Below, piece by piece: positions 10,099 to 20,138 of a DNA stretch of 64,000 bases. The translations under genes and the position numbers were made by a program. The stretch is from Bacteroidota bacterium (GTDB lineage Bacteria > Bacteroidota > Ignavibacteria > Kapaibacteriales > UBA2268), in contig JARKQC010000087.1 of assembly GCA_029974985.1 (NCBI GenBank), positions 1 through 64,000 of the forward strand, written 5' to 3'. A model generated the notes under the pieces. That model was not told the origin of the DNA. It saw nothing but the letters and a program-made list of their open reading frames with translations, and did not search any database. How positions within the stretch are numbered: position 1 is the stretch's first letter; each line of letters begins with the position of its first letter.

Positions 10099-13000
10099 AT
10101 GGAACTTTGGATTGGAGCTTTAGCACTTGGTTTGATATACGCTTTTATGTCAATTGGTGTTTATATTACATATAAAATTTTGGATTTTCCAGATATTACT
10201 GTTGACGGTAGTTTTACGCTCGGAGCGGCTGTATCTGCTGTATTTATAGCAAATGGTTACAATCCATTTCTATCATTAATTATAGCATTTTTTGCCGGAG
10301 GTATCGCTGGATCACTTACGGGAATTATCCATACAAAAATGAAAGTAAATGGCTTGCTTGCGGGTATTCTTGTGATGATTGCCCTTTATTCTATAAATTT
10401 ACATATTATGGGCAGAAGCAACGTCCCGCTACTAAACTACCCAAGTTATATAACTTATATTGATAAATTTAACCCAAACCTTATGGGTGATTTATGGCTA
10501 TCAATAGTGATGTTTGTAATTATAGCTTTGTTTTGCGTAAAAATTGGATTATTCTTTAAAACTGATTTAGGCATAACACTGCGAGCAGTAGGGGACAACT
10601 CTATAATGACATCTGCTCAAGGTGTAAATGTAGATAATATGAAAATATTCGGCATTTCATTATCAAATGCTTTGGTTGGGTTTGCTGGTGCGGCAATTGC
10701 TCAATATCAAGGATTTGCAGATATTGGAATGGGTATTGGTATTGTAGTCAATGGTTTGGCGTCTGTTATAATAGGCGAAGCTCTTTTAAAAATCCCTTCG
10801 ATATATGCTCGATTTTCGAGTGCAATATTAGGTTCGATAATATTTAGATTTATGATTGCATTTGCACTATTCGCTGGAATGAATCCAATAGATTTAAAAT
10901 TATTAACTGCACTTTTTGTACTTCTAACAATTTATTCATCATTATTATTAAGTAAAAAATCGGGACGTAAAAAAGGATTTAAAATTAATTTATCTAAAAA
11001 ATCGCTTACAACAATTTTATTATTACTATTGATTTCCCTTGCAGTATATTTCGGCAGTATGCTATTTAACAATATTGGTTCAGGAAATAAAAATATAGAA
11101 CATAAAATAGGAATCGTTCAAGTAACTTCAAATGGAATACTCGATTTAACAAAAGAAGGTTTGCTCGATGAATTTAAAAAACTCGGATATGATGAAAAAA
11201 ATACAAATTTTATTCTTAAAAATGCAAATGGTGATATTTCTACATTAAATAGTATTATTGATAGCTATATAAGTGAAAAAGTTGATGTTATAGTTACTAT
11301 TTCAACCCCTGCGACACAAGCCGCTTTAAACAAGGTTAAAGATACACCCATTGTATTCGCAACAGTTGCAAATCCATTTATTCTTAAAGCGGGAACATCA
11401 GAAACAGAGCATTTGCCAAATGTTACTGGCACCTATGGCTGGGCACCAATGGATATCACAACAAATTTTATTAGTGAATTATTTGGTAAAAAATTAACTC
11501 TTGGAGCAGTTTGGGATATTGGGCAGACTAATTCCGAATTTAATATGAAAAATCTCAGAGCAGAACTAAAAAATTATCCAGATATTAAATTAGTAGAAGC
11601 TACGGTCAATTCATCTTCGGAAGTTCAACAAGCCGCATCTTCACTTTTGAATAAAGGAATAGATGTATTGGTATTGCCACCTGATAATACTGTCTATTCA
11701 GCTTTTGATGCTATTTTAAAAAGTGTTAATCAAGCAAAAGTGCCAGTAATAATAAATGATGTAGAAAGAATTAATGATGGCGCATTAGCAGCTGTTGGTT
11801 ATGATTATTTTTCGAGTGGAGTTAGTGCCGCAAAACTTGTTGATAGAATTTTAAAAGGAGAAAATCCAAAGGATATTCCTTTTGAAAAATATTCAAAACT
11901 AACTTTTGGGCTTAATCTCGATGTTGCTCAAAAATTAGGTAAAAAATTTAGCGATGAAATTATTTATAAAGCAAATCTATTTGTTGGTACAAAAAAAGTT
12001 GAAAAGAAATTCAAAATCGGTATTGTGCAATTTGCTATGGAACCTAATGTAGAAATCGTTAAAGAGGGCATTATTAAAGCACTTGCTGGATATGCTTACA
12101 AAGATGGTGAAAATATTGAAATAATATATAAAAATGCAAATGCAGATTTTCCGATGATAAATTCGATAATGCAAGATTTAATTTCTCAAAATGTAGATAT
12201 AATTGTGCCATTGTCAACTCCCGTAGTGCAATCTGCCGTGCAAATGGTTGGGACACGCGTAACGCCAAAAGTTGTATTTACATATATTTACGACCCATAT
12301 AGAATAGGCGCGGCAAAATCGGCTAAAGAACATTTGAATAATTTCTCGGGTGTATCTTGTTTTCCTTCTGTTGATGGAATGTTAGCATTAATTAGAGAGA
12401 TGTTTCCAAATAAAAATAAAATTGGTATCGTTTGGAATAGTAGCGAAGCAAATTCCGAATCTGTATTAATAAAATATAGAGAAATCGCAAAAAAATACTC
12501 ATTCGAAATTATTGAAAAAACTGTTTCTAATCCGAATGAAGTATTGGACGCATCGAAATCTCTTATTAATAGCGGTGCAGAAATATTCTTAAATTCAGGG
12601 GATAATACTTTAAACGTGGCTTATGATAGCTATGCAAAAGTTGCCGCTGACAATAATATTCCACTATTTTCTGCCGATGCAGAATTAATTTATAATAATA
12701 CTCTCGCGATATTAGGTCCAAGTTATGAAAGAACGGGCTTCGACGGCGGGATATATCTTGCAAAAGTATTAGATGGAGCAAATATTGCAAATCTTCCAAT
12801 TAAGCAGACCGAACAAAGTGTTTTGTATCTTAATCTTGATGTTGCAAAAAAATTAAATTATACTTTTTCACCAGAATTGATTAAAAAAGCTGATAAATTA
12901 ATACAAAATAATGAAGAAGTAAAAGATAAAAAAATTTCAGAAAATGCTGTAAATAGCGATAAAAATAAAAAATTAGCATATTTCTGTTTTAATGATAATC

Positions 13001-13860
13001 CTGCACTCGAAGAAATACAAAAAGGTGTTGATGATTATTTTAAGAAAAATGAAATATTAAAAAAATACGGTTTACTTACTGATTATTACAATGCTCAAGG
13101 TGATTTTAATAATTCTCAAATAATTGCCAAAGATATTATTTATAATAAATATGATTATATTGTTACTCTTTCAACGCCAGCTTTACAGTCAATAGCTGGA
13201 CAGAATAAAACTATTCCACATATTTTTGGTGGTGTGATTGACCCATATTCTTTAGGCGTTGCTACTAATTCCAAAATTCATACTCCAAATATAACCGGAG
13301 TTGCTACTATGCAACCAGTTGAAAATACTTTTCGAACTATGAGAGAAATATTTCCAAAAGCTAAAAAAGTTGGTCTTATTTGGAATACAGCAGAAGCTTC
13401 ATCATTAGCTTGTACAAAAATTGCAAGAAATGCTGCAAAAAAATATGGTTTTGAACTACTTGAAGCAAATGCGAGTAATTTTACTGAAATCAGCGACGCT
13501 TTAAACTCATTATTAAATAAAAAGATTGATTTATTCTTAACCTCTGGCGATAACACTATGATAGCGGCTGTCTCTTATGTAGCAAAAATATTACACGATA
13601 ATAAAATTCCATTCTTTACAAATGGTTCTAATAACGATGTAAAAAATGGTACATTTGCTACACAAGGATCCTCGTATTATGATGTTGGTATTGAACTTGC
13701 TAAAACTATAATAAAAGTTCTCGATGGTAAACCAACAAAAGATATACCAATAGATGATTATTGCCCTGATAGATTAATATTAAGTAAAAAACTTATTGAT
13801 GAATATAAAGTAAATGTTCCCAAAAGTGTATTGTCATTAAATAAAGTGGAGATTCAATAA
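10099..13860 (+). CDS. ABC transporter permease fused to three tandem substrate-binding domains
   Basis: A 1253-residue fusion. Residues 1 to about 295 are a multi-helix permease of the LivH/BPD_transp_2 type; the opening GALALGLIYAFMSIGVYITY and GITLRAVGDN are characteristic. A hydrophobic helix near 300-322 then precedes three periplasmic-binding modules of the TrpX-like ABC_sub_bind family: about 335-637, 638-945 and 957-1253. Each begins with a KIGIVQ-like strand and has a TLSTPA/ISTPAT block and an N(I/F)xGV/TGTYG-type block. Modules 2 and 3 share IVWNSSEANS/LIWNTAEASS and SGDNT; module 1 has PPDNT. In related systems permease, one binding protein and ATPase are separate genes. The stop overlaps the ATPase start (TAATG), implying coupling. 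Ligand is unknown; amino acids or other small organics are possible by family. Confidence 0.93.
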   Translation: MELWIGALALGLIYAFMSIGVYITYKILDFPDITVDGSFTLGAAVSAVFIANGYNPFLSLIIAFFAGGIAGSLTGIIHTKMKVNGLLAGILVMIALYSINLHIMGRSNVPLLNYPSYITYIDKFNPNLMGDLWLSIVMFVIIALFCVKIGLFFKTDLGITLRAVGDNSIMTSAQGVNVDNMKIFGISLSNALVGFAGAAIAQYQGFADIGMGIGIVVNGLASVIIGEALLKIPSIYARFSSAILGSIIFRFMIAFALFAGMNPIDLKLLTALFVLLTIYSSLLLSKKSGRKKGFKINLSKKSLTTILLLLLISLAVYFGSMLFNNIGSGNKNIEHKIGIVQVTSNGILDLTKEGLLDEFKKLGYDEKNTNFILKNANGDISTLNSIIDSYISEKVDVIVTISTPATQAALNKVKDTPIVFATVANPFILKAGTSETEHLPNVTGTYGWAPMDITTNFISELFGKKLTLGAVWDIGQTNSEFNMKNLRAELKNYPDIKLVEATVNSSSEVQQAASSLLNKGIDVLVLPPDNTVYSAFDAILKSVNQAKVPVIINDVERINDGALAAVGYDYFSSGVSAAKLVDRILKGENPKDIPFEKYSKLTFGLNLDVAQKLGKKFSDEIIYKANLFVGTKKVEKKFKIGIVQFAMEPNVEIVKEGIIKALAGYAYKDGENIEIIYKNANADFPMINSIMQDLISQNVDIIVPLSTPVVQSAVQMVGTRVTPKVVFTYIYDPYRIGAAKSAKEHLNNFSGVSCFPSVDGMLALIREMFPNKNKIGIVWNSSEANSESVLIKYREIAKKYSFEIIEKTVSNPNEVLDASKSLINSGAEIFLNSGDNTLNVAYDSYAKVAADNNIPLFSADAELIYNNTLAILGPSYERTGFDGGIYLAKVLDGANIANLPIKQTEQSVLYLNLDVAKKLNYTFSPELIKKADKLIQNNEEVKDKKISENAVNSDKNKKLAYFCFNDNPALEEIQKGVDDYFKKNEILKKYGLLTDYYNAQGDFNNSQIIAKDIIYNKYDYIVTLSTPALQSIAGQNKTIPHIFGGVIDPYSLGVATNSKIHTPNITGVATMQPVENTFRTMREIFPKAKKVGLIWNTAEASSLACTKIARNAAKKYGFELLEANASNFTEISDALNSLLNKKIDLFLTSGDNTMIAAVSYVAKILHDNKIPFFTNGSNNDVKNGTFATQGSSYYDVGIELAKTIIKVLDGKPTKDIPIDDYCPDRLILSKKLIDEYKVNVPKSVLSLNKVEIQ

Positions 13861-14672
13861 TGATTAAGATAGAAAATTTTTCGAAAACCTTTAATGCTGG
13901 CTCAATCAACGAAGTTCGTGCTTTAAAAAATATAAATCTTAATATCGAAGAGGGAGATTTTATGACTATTATAGGCACAAACGGCTCGGGGAAATCTACT
14001 TTATTAAATGCTATAGCGGGCACATTTATTGGTGATGAAGGCGATATTTATATTAATAATGAAAATATTACTTTTAAATGTGATTACGAGCGGGCTTCTA
14101 TGCTTTCGAGAGTATTTCAAAACCCATTTTCTGGCACTGCACCAAATATGTCTATCGTCGAAAATCTTCACCTTGCCACACTTCGAGGTAAAAAAAGAAT
14201 TCCTTGGCTAAGACTGAATAAATCCAGAAGTAAAGATTTGTCAAATATATTAGCCGAACTCGAAATGCAACTCGAAAATCGGCTCGAAAATAAAATTGGC
14301 TCACTTTCTGGTGGTCAAAGGCAAGCAATTACACTTCTTATGGCTGTTATTAATAAACCAAAAGTGTTATTACTCGATGAGCATACTGCCGCTCTCGACC
14401 CAAAATCTGCGGCTCAAATAATTAAATTAACTGAAATGTTTGTTAGCCGCGATAAACTAACAACCGTTATGGTTACACATAGTATGCAACAAGCTCTTTT
14501 GCTTGGAAATAAAACTATAATGATGTATAAAGGTGAAATAATTGATACTTTAGATGAAAAAGAAAAGAAAAAACTTACCGTTGATGATTTATTAAATAAA
14601 TTTGCAGATTTACGAAAACGTGAAAAACTTACAAATGAGATGATTAAAGAATTTCGAACAGAATATATTTAA
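13860..14672 (+). CDS. ABC transporter ATP-binding protein, partner of the permease fusion
   Basis: A 270-residue nucleotide-binding subunit that powers the transporter encoded just upstream. Walker A is GTNGSGKST near residues 39-47, the signature LSGGQRQ is intact, Walker B reads VLLLDEHTAALDP, and the H-loop is VTHSM. It therefore looks catalytically complete. The Glu-to-His pair DEH is normal for this TrpZ-like subfamily. The ATG shares one base with the permease stop codon, a layout usual for translational coupling and 1:1 production. It is the last gene of the operon; two hairpins follow within 80 nt. Confidence 0.94.
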   Translation: MIKIENFSKTFNAGSINEVRALKNINLNIEEGDFMTIIGTNGSGKSTLLNAIAGTFIGDEGDIYINNENITFKCDYERASMLSRVFQNPFSGTAPNMSIVENLHLATLRGKKRIPWLRLNKSRSKDLSNILAELEMQLENRLENKIGSLSGGQRQAITLLMAVINKPKVLLLDEHTAALDPKSAAQIIKLTEMFVSRDKLTTVMVTHSMQQALLLGNKTIMMYKGEIIDTLDEKEKKKLTVDDLLNKFADLRKREKLTNEMIKEFRTEYI

Positions 14673-14693
14673 TAATATTACCTCAATGAAAAT

Positions 14694-14717
14694 GACAATG
14701 GGGCATGCACCATTGTC
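14694..14717. repeat. GGGGCATGC-family hairpin
   Basis: GACAATGG and CCATTGTC form an 8-bp stem around GGCATGCA. It is a close relative of the palindromes at 4645-4670 and 38001-38026 and lies in the gap between convergent genes. Confidence 0.78.
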
Positions 14718-14720
14718 TCC

Positions 14721-14753
14721 AGATGTCCTACGGCTCGAAGACGTAGGACATCT
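14721..14753 (+). terminator. AGATGTCC hairpin between convergent units
   Basis: AGATGTCCTACG pairs perfectly with CGTAGGACATCT over 12 bp with a 9-nt loop. It lies 48 nt beyond the ATPase stop codon and abuts the end of the convergent kinase gene. A short T-rich stretch follows on the + strand. It shares its outer arm with hairpins at 18528-18561 and 36523-36556, while the inner arm differs. Confidence 0.7.
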
Positions 14754-17700
14754 TTATATACTTTCTTTTGTATATGGAATAATGAGTTTGAATGTAGAGC
14801 CTTCGGTTAATTTACTTTCGAGTGTAATATTTCCGTTAATCAATTCAGCAAGACCTTTACAGATTGATAAGCCAAGTCCCGTTCCTTCGTAATTTCTACT
14901 TAAAGAATTATCGGCTTGTGTAAATCTTTGAAAAACTAAATCCAGATTTTCTTCTGCAATACCAATGCCCGTGTCACTAACAAAAAACTCTATTTCAGTA
15001 TTATTTATGATATTATAACCAAATTCAACCCCGCCTTCTTTTGTAAATTTATAAGCATTGCTTATAAGGTTATTTAAAATTTGAAATATTTTTTGCTCAT
15101 CGCTAAAAATATACATTTCGGAATTAGAATTTATTAAATTGTGTTTGAAATATAAGTTTTTTGACTCGAATCTATGATAATGTGTTTCATAAAGCTCATC
15201 AATAATATTATTAATATTAAATTTATGTATTTTTAATTCCATTTGCTTTGCTTCGATTTTTGATATATCGAGTATATCATTAACAGTATTAATTAATCTA
15301 TCGCAACTAAAATTAATTAGTCGAACAAATTCTTGCTTATCTTCTTCTGTATTATCGGGTTCGGCGAGCATTCTCGAAAATCCTACAATACCATTCATAG
15401 GGGTGCGTATTTCATGGCTCATATTTGATAAAAATGCAGATTTTAATCTATCGCTTTCTTCAGCTTTTTCTTTTGCTTTGATAAGTTCTTGTTGGAATTT
15501 TACTTTTTCTGTAATATCTTCGGCAATTAATATATAGTTACTTATAATATCATATTCATTTTTTATAGGAGTAATCTGTATGTTTAGCCAATATTCTTCA
15601 CCTTTTTCATTAGTATTATTTAATTGTCCTTCCCATTTTCTATTTGCATAAAATATATTGCGAATTTCATCATATAATTTATTTTCTACAAATTTTGGGG
15701 TAAATATTTTAGGATTATTTCCAATAATTTCTTCTTTACTAAATCCAGACATCTCACAGAATTTTGGATTAACGTATTCCGTTATAATATTATTATCAGT
15801 AATTAAAACGCCAAGAGGATTTTGTTCGATGGCTCTTGTTAATTTTCTTAAACTATCAATATAATTTTTTCTTTCGGTGATATCTAAAAATGTTGTATGA
15901 ATACTCGATATTTTATTATTATCAAATATTGGATTAAAACTACATTGCAACCAACGGATTTCATTTTCTTCTAAAATTATTCTAAATTGAAAATCAATTT
16001 TCTCATATTTTTTATTAAATTCTAAAATTTTTGATTTAACAAATTCAAGGTCGTCGGGATGAGTCTTTTTAACAAAATTTTGATGATAAGGCTCAACAGA
16101 AAATGGCTCATAACCGAATAATTTATATAGATTTCGAGACCATTTGAATCGAGCAGTTGCAATATTATATTCAGAATGTCCCAACTTCGCCATTTCTTGT
16201 GCGAAATGCAAAGATAATTCACTTTCTTTAAGTGCTAATTCATCATTTTTTCTTTTTGTTATATCATTAATATAACCATACCAAATAATTCTGCCATCGT
16301 CTTGCTTTTCGGGTATTGCACTTCCTTCGACCCAGATGTAAGTGCCGTCTTTATGATTAACGCGATATTCTTCGTGCCATTCACTTAAATGTTCGGCAGA
16401 ATAATTTATACTATTAACAAGTTTATCTAAATCCTCATTATATATTTTTTCAGTAAATAAATGATTTATACCATTTTTTGCTTCTAGTGGAGTTAATTCG
16501 TAAATATCTTTTATTCCATCACTTGCATAAGGAAAATGTAAGTTACCTTCTTTGTCCATACATAACTGATAAATAAAACCGGGAATATTTTGTGAAATTT
16601 TTTGTAAGCTATTTAATAATTCTTTTGATTCTTTTTCTAATCTTATTCTATCTGTAATATCTCTACATATACCTTCGTGAATTATTACTCGCCCATTTTC
16701 ATCTTTTATATATTTTGAATGTTCTTCAATCCAAACTTCTGAACCATCTCTCTTTTTTAATCTATAAATCTCATATTCTAACTGATAATTATCATTAATA
16801 AAGGAACTTGTATCGCGATCTTCTGGTTTAAAATATAAATCTTTTACAATATCAACTTCCATCAATTCTTGTTTAGAAGAGTATCCTAACATATTAACAA
16901 ATGCAGGATTAACATAAATAAATTTACCGTCAAATGTGCTTTGATAAAAGCCATCGGGCAAATCTTCTATAAAATCTTTATATTTTTTTGTTGTTTCTAA
17001 TAATTCATTTTCAATTTTTCTTTTTTCTGTTTGATTGCTAATAATAAATAAAATATATTTTGAATTATGGATAGGGATAATTGAAGCAGAAATAAAACAA
17101 TTTAAAATATCACCATAGAAATTAAAAAGATCTATTTCATAATTTCTTACAAAACTTTTTTTCTCTAAAATTGCTAATAATTCATTTTTTTGTTTAATAT
17201 TGTGCCAAAACGGAAAATTAGCTTGATTAATACTTTTTCCGATTAATTCCTCTGGGCGATGCCCAAAAATCTCAATAAATGCATTATTGAAATTAATTAA
17301 TACTAAATTATCAATGGTTGTAATTAGCATAGAATCAGCCGCAAGCTCGAAATTACTTTGAAATCTTGCAAGGCTTTCTTCGATTGCAATTTGTTTATTT
17401 TTTTGTTCTGTTATATCTTTTAAAAATTTTAAATATTTATTTTCATTAATTCTAATAATATCAACATATAGCCAGCTTAAGGTACCATCTTGTCTAATAA
17501 ATCTTAATTCACTGTTAGAGTATCCCGTTTTTATAGCTTTTTTAAAATTCTCAATATCCTTTTGAATATCTTCTTCTGAAACAAAATTACCAATTTGTTT
17601 TTTTAGAATTTCTTCTTCTGTAAATCCCGTTAATTTAGTAGCCATTGGATTTGCAGACAGGAAGTTTCCTTCTGCGTCAACAAAAAATATTGCTTCTGTT

Positions 17701-18326
17701 GTATAATTTAGATAATTCTTAAATATTTGATTATTTTCGTTTAAGGCATTTATCAATATATCATTTTTTTCATTATTAAATAATATAATTCCAATTAAAA
17801 ATGTCGCAATTGGGTATATAAACAATACATCTACAAAAACCATACTAAATGCAGTATATCGTAAATCCGCACTAACAAAAATAAATGACATCATCATTAA
17901 TATACTTGATATAATACCTATTATTATAAATGTTAAATATGGGCTATGTTCTAATAATTTTGATTTATATTTGTAAAATATCAAACCGACAATTACAGAT
18001 TCAATTATAACACTTGAACCCATATAAACGCCCGGACCACCAATATATATACGATAAATTAATACAAATAATCCAGAGATAATTGCAGAAATTGGTCCGA
18101 AAAAGAAACCACAAAGAGACAATACTACAGAACGACCATCAAAAATAAGTCCTTCCTGAACTATAAATGGCAACTTCATACCAAGTATAGCAACTATACC
18201 GAATAAAAGTCCTTGGAAAACTTTCTCTTGAAGCTTATGCTTATCCAAATAATTTTTAATAAATCCAGAAAAGACGCTGAGTGCAACAAGAAATGACAGA
18301 TTGTATATTGTCTGGAATATTTGCAT
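14754..18326 (-). CDS. Membrane sensor histidine kinase: 5TM-Lyt sensor, about six PAS domains, HisKA, HATPase
   Basis: A 1190-residue sensor kinase. The N-terminal about 185 residues are a multi-helix 5TMR-LYT-type sensor, recognised by DGRSVVLSLCGFFFGP and IYIGGPGVYMG. Six PAS-like modules follow up to about residue 950; examples start IFFVDAEGNFLSANPMA, GFYQSTFDGKFIYVNPAF and GVLITDNNIITEYVNP. The HisKA box is SHEIRTPMNG with phospho-acceptor His971, and the ATPase N-box is ILNNLISNAYKFT with DTGIGI and GTGLGLSI later. There is no receiver domain, so the response regulator must be encoded elsewhere. Signal unknown; 5TMR-LYT sensors in LytS relatives respond to small metabolites. It is convergent with the ABC operon and upstream of no obvious partner. 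Confidence 0.93.
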   Translation of the reverse strand: MQIFQTIYNLSFLVALSVFSGFIKNYLDKHKLQEKVFQGLLFGIVAILGMKLPFIVQEGLIFDGRSVVLSLCGFFFGPISAIISGLFVLIYRIYIGGPGVYMGSSVIIESVIVGLIFYKYKSKLLEHSPYLTFIIIGIISSILMMMSFIFVSADLRYTAFSMVFVDVLFIYPIATFLIGIILFNNEKNDILINALNENNQIFKNYLNYTTEAIFFVDAEGNFLSANPMATKLTGFTEEEILKKQIGNFVSEEDIQKDIENFKKAIKTGYSNSELRFIRQDGTLSWLYVDIIRINENKYLKFLKDITEQKNKQIAIEESLARFQSNFELAADSMLITTIDNLVLINFNNAFIEIFGHRPEELIGKSINQANFPFWHNIKQKNELLAILEKKSFVRNYEIDLFNFYGDILNCFISASIIPIHNSKYILFIISNQTEKRKIENELLETTKKYKDFIEDLPDGFYQSTFDGKFIYVNPAFVNMLGYSSKQELMEVDIVKDLYFKPEDRDTSSFINDNYQLEYEIYRLKKRDGSEVWIEEHSKYIKDENGRVIIHEGICRDITDRIRLEKESKELLNSLQKISQNIPGFIYQLCMDKEGNLHFPYASDGIKDIYELTPLEAKNGINHLFTEKIYNEDLDKLVNSINYSAEHLSEWHEEYRVNHKDGTYIWVEGSAIPEKQDDGRIIWYGYINDITKRKNDELALKESELSLHFAQEMAKLGHSEYNIATARFKWSRNLYKLFGYEPFSVEPYHQNFVKKTHPDDLEFVKSKILEFNKKYEKIDFQFRIILEENEIRWLQCSFNPIFDNNKISSIHTTFLDITERKNYIDSLRKLTRAIEQNPLGVLITDNNIITEYVNPKFCEMSGFSKEEIIGNNPKIFTPKFVENKLYDEIRNIFYANRKWEGQLNNTNEKGEEYWLNIQITPIKNEYDIISNYILIAEDITEKVKFQQELIKAKEKAEESDRLKSAFLSNMSHEIRTPMNGIVGFSRMLAEPDNTEEDKQEFVRLINFSCDRLINTVNDILDISKIEAKQMELKIHKFNINNIIDELYETHYHRFESKNLYFKHNLINSNSEMYIFSDEQKIFQILNNLISNAYKFTKEGGVEFGYNIINNTEIEFFVSDTGIGIAEENLDLVFQRFTQADNSLSRNYEGTGLGLSICKGLAELINGNITLESKLTEGSTFKLIIPYTKESI

Positions 18327-18603
18327 ATTTTATAAATAATTATTTTCAATATAAGTACTTCAAATAATATTACAAAATTAATATATTATTTATAAAAATA
18401 CAATAATTACATATAACTTAATGATTATTAAAGATTTATTTAAGTGTTGTTTTAACCATATTATATATTTAAGAATATTCGTGGATAGTGGAGTAAGATA
18501 AGCATCCTTGATTGTCGAGTAAAAAAAAGATGTCCAACATTACGAATAGTGTTGGACATCTAAAATCAAACATTACAAGTATTTTATTTAATTTACTTAT
18601 TTG
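18327..18603. other. Region between the kinase promoter and the flgE terminator
   Basis: Holds the promoter of the kinase (transcribed leftward from 18326), a degraded member of the GATAAGCATCCTTG intergenic repeat near 18497-18518, and the terminator at 18528-18561. No ORF is credible. Confidence 0.55.
18528..18561 (-). terminator. Rho-independent terminator of the flagellar operon
   Basis: AGATGTCCAACA and TGTTGGACATCT pair over 12 bp with a 10-nt loop. Read on the minus strand, eight T residues follow the stem directly, 43 nt after the flgE stop. This is the clearest terminator of the long flagellar unit. Confidence 0.88.
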
Positions 18604-20019
18604 TTATCTTTTAAGATTTGTTGTCTCTTGTAATAATTGGTCACTTAAGGTAATTGTACGAGCCGCCGCTTCATAAGCACGTTGTGTACTGATCATATCT
18701 GTAAATTGAACTGTCATATCAACATTAGATTGCTCAAGCGAGCCGCCAGCTATCATTGTTGATGGGAAAATATCCACGGCTGTTCCCATATTTGGAGTTC
18801 CGCTACTTGGTGATTCACGATAGAAATTAGAACCATTACGAACTAAACCTTCGTTATTCATAAATTTAGCTAATGCAACTTGACCTAATAGTTCAGATTT
18901 ACCATTTGTAAATGCGCCCCAAATTTTACCTTTGCCATCAACACTTAAATCAATTAAATCACCTTTTTGATAACCATTTTGTTCTGTAAATGTTACAGAG
19001 TTCGAACCTGCATAATTTGTCAAACCAGAAGTTACTTGATTTGGGTCTGCAAGCTGTACAGTTGGATATGTTGCAAATTTTGTTCGCAGCTCATTTGCGG
19101 CATCGGAAGTATCAGCAGGGTCAACCTCAAAACTTACATTATAACTTGCAGGTGGACCTGCATCAATAGGATTTAACGAACCATCAGTTCCAAAAGTTAA
19201 TTCAGTCAAAGCAGTTGCGGCAACGGGTGGTGTTGCTGTTGGATCGCCATCATTTTTATTTAATGTAATATTAATACCATCTAAATTTCCAGTTAATTGA
19301 TAGATATCAGTTGTTGGAGGTGTAGCGGCAGGGTCACCTTTCACAAATGTAAATTTGAATTTTAATTCATGAGCGGCACCTTTGGTGTCGTATATAGTCA
19401 TAGTAGTGATTTTTTCAGTTCCGTCTGCGTTATTAGCATTCAAATTACCCGACATTTTAACTAAACTTGTAGCAGTAGGGGCTGAAATAACATTTGTAGG
19501 GATATTAAGGTTACCAATAGTACCTTGCAGAGTATTTACTCCATTGACATCTTTTGTAATAATACCATCATCATCTGTTTGAATTGGAAAACCTTGAAGT
19601 ACAGCACCAGTAGAGGAATCGACCAGAAAACCGTATTTATCGCGGCTGATATTTCCCGCTCTTGAATACATTTTTTGACCATTCAAATTATAAATAAAAA
19701 AGCCATCACCTTGAATAGCCATATCGAGTGGGCGGTTTGTTGTTTCGATATTTCCTTGCGACATATCTTGAGTGATAGAGCCTAATTTTACGCCTAATCC
19801 AAATTGAATTGGATTTGTACCACCTGTACCAATACCCGTAGTACTTTCGGGTGAGCGTCCTTGACTTACTATTTGATTAAACTGTTCTTCAAAATTAGTG
19901 CGATTACCTTTGTAACCGATAGTATTCAAATTTGCAAGATTATTTGATATAACATCAAATTTAGATTGGTGCGCTCTTAAAGAGCTTGTCCCTATTGTTA
20001 AAGATCTTGTAATAGCCAT
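18604..20019 (-). CDS. flgE: Flagellar hook protein FlgE
   Basis: Builds the extracellular hook, exported through the flagellar type III apparatus. The N-terminal rod/hook motif ITRSLTIGTSSLRAHQSKFD-ISNNLANLNTIGYK and the C-terminal QSNVDMTVQFTDMISTQRAYEAAARTI are both diagnostic. At 471 residues it is a normal FlgE; the variable middle is rich in Ala/Pro/Thr (repeats such as PAATPPTTD and PTATPPVAA). GGAGG sits 8 nt before the start. It is the last gene of the operon, following flgD and the TIGR02530 gene, the usual place for the hook protein. FlgF or FlgG are similar at the termini, but length and neighbours favour FlgE. Confidence 0.95.
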   Translation of the reverse strand: MAITRSLTIGTSSLRAHQSKFDVISNNLANLNTIGYKGNRTNFEEQFNQIVSQGRSPESTTGIGTGGTNPIQFGLGVKLGSITQDMSQGNIETTNRPLDMAIQGDGFFIYNLNGQKMYSRAGNISRDKYGFLVDSSTGAVLQGFPIQTDDDGIITKDVNGVNTLQGTIGNLNIPTNVISAPTATSLVKMSGNLNANNADGTEKITTMTIYDTKGAAHELKFKFTFVKGDPAATPPTTDIYQLTGNLDGINITLNKNDGDPTATPPVAATALTELTFGTDGSLNPIDAGPPASYNVSFEVDPADTSDAANELRTKFATYPTVQLADPNQVTSGLTNYAGSNSVTFTEQNGYQKGDLIDLSVDGKGKIWGAFTNGKSELLGQVALAKFMNNEGLVRNGSNFYRESPSSGTPNMGTAVDIFPSTMIAGGSLEQSNVDMTVQFTDMISTQRAYEAAARTITLSDQLLQETTNLKR

Positions 20020-20138
20020 TTTAAATTCCCTCCGGAAAATTAATTAAATAAATATTTTTCAAAATATCGAATCCTTCAGTCGTTCTGGATTCGGAGGGTC
20101 TCTTATTTATAAAATAAGTCCAACCCAATTTTTTTTTG

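Noticed and set aside
14754-18326. Hybrid histidine kinase
   Set aside because: The C-terminus ends after the HATPase domain with no receiver (no D-D-K set), so it is a plain sensor kinase.
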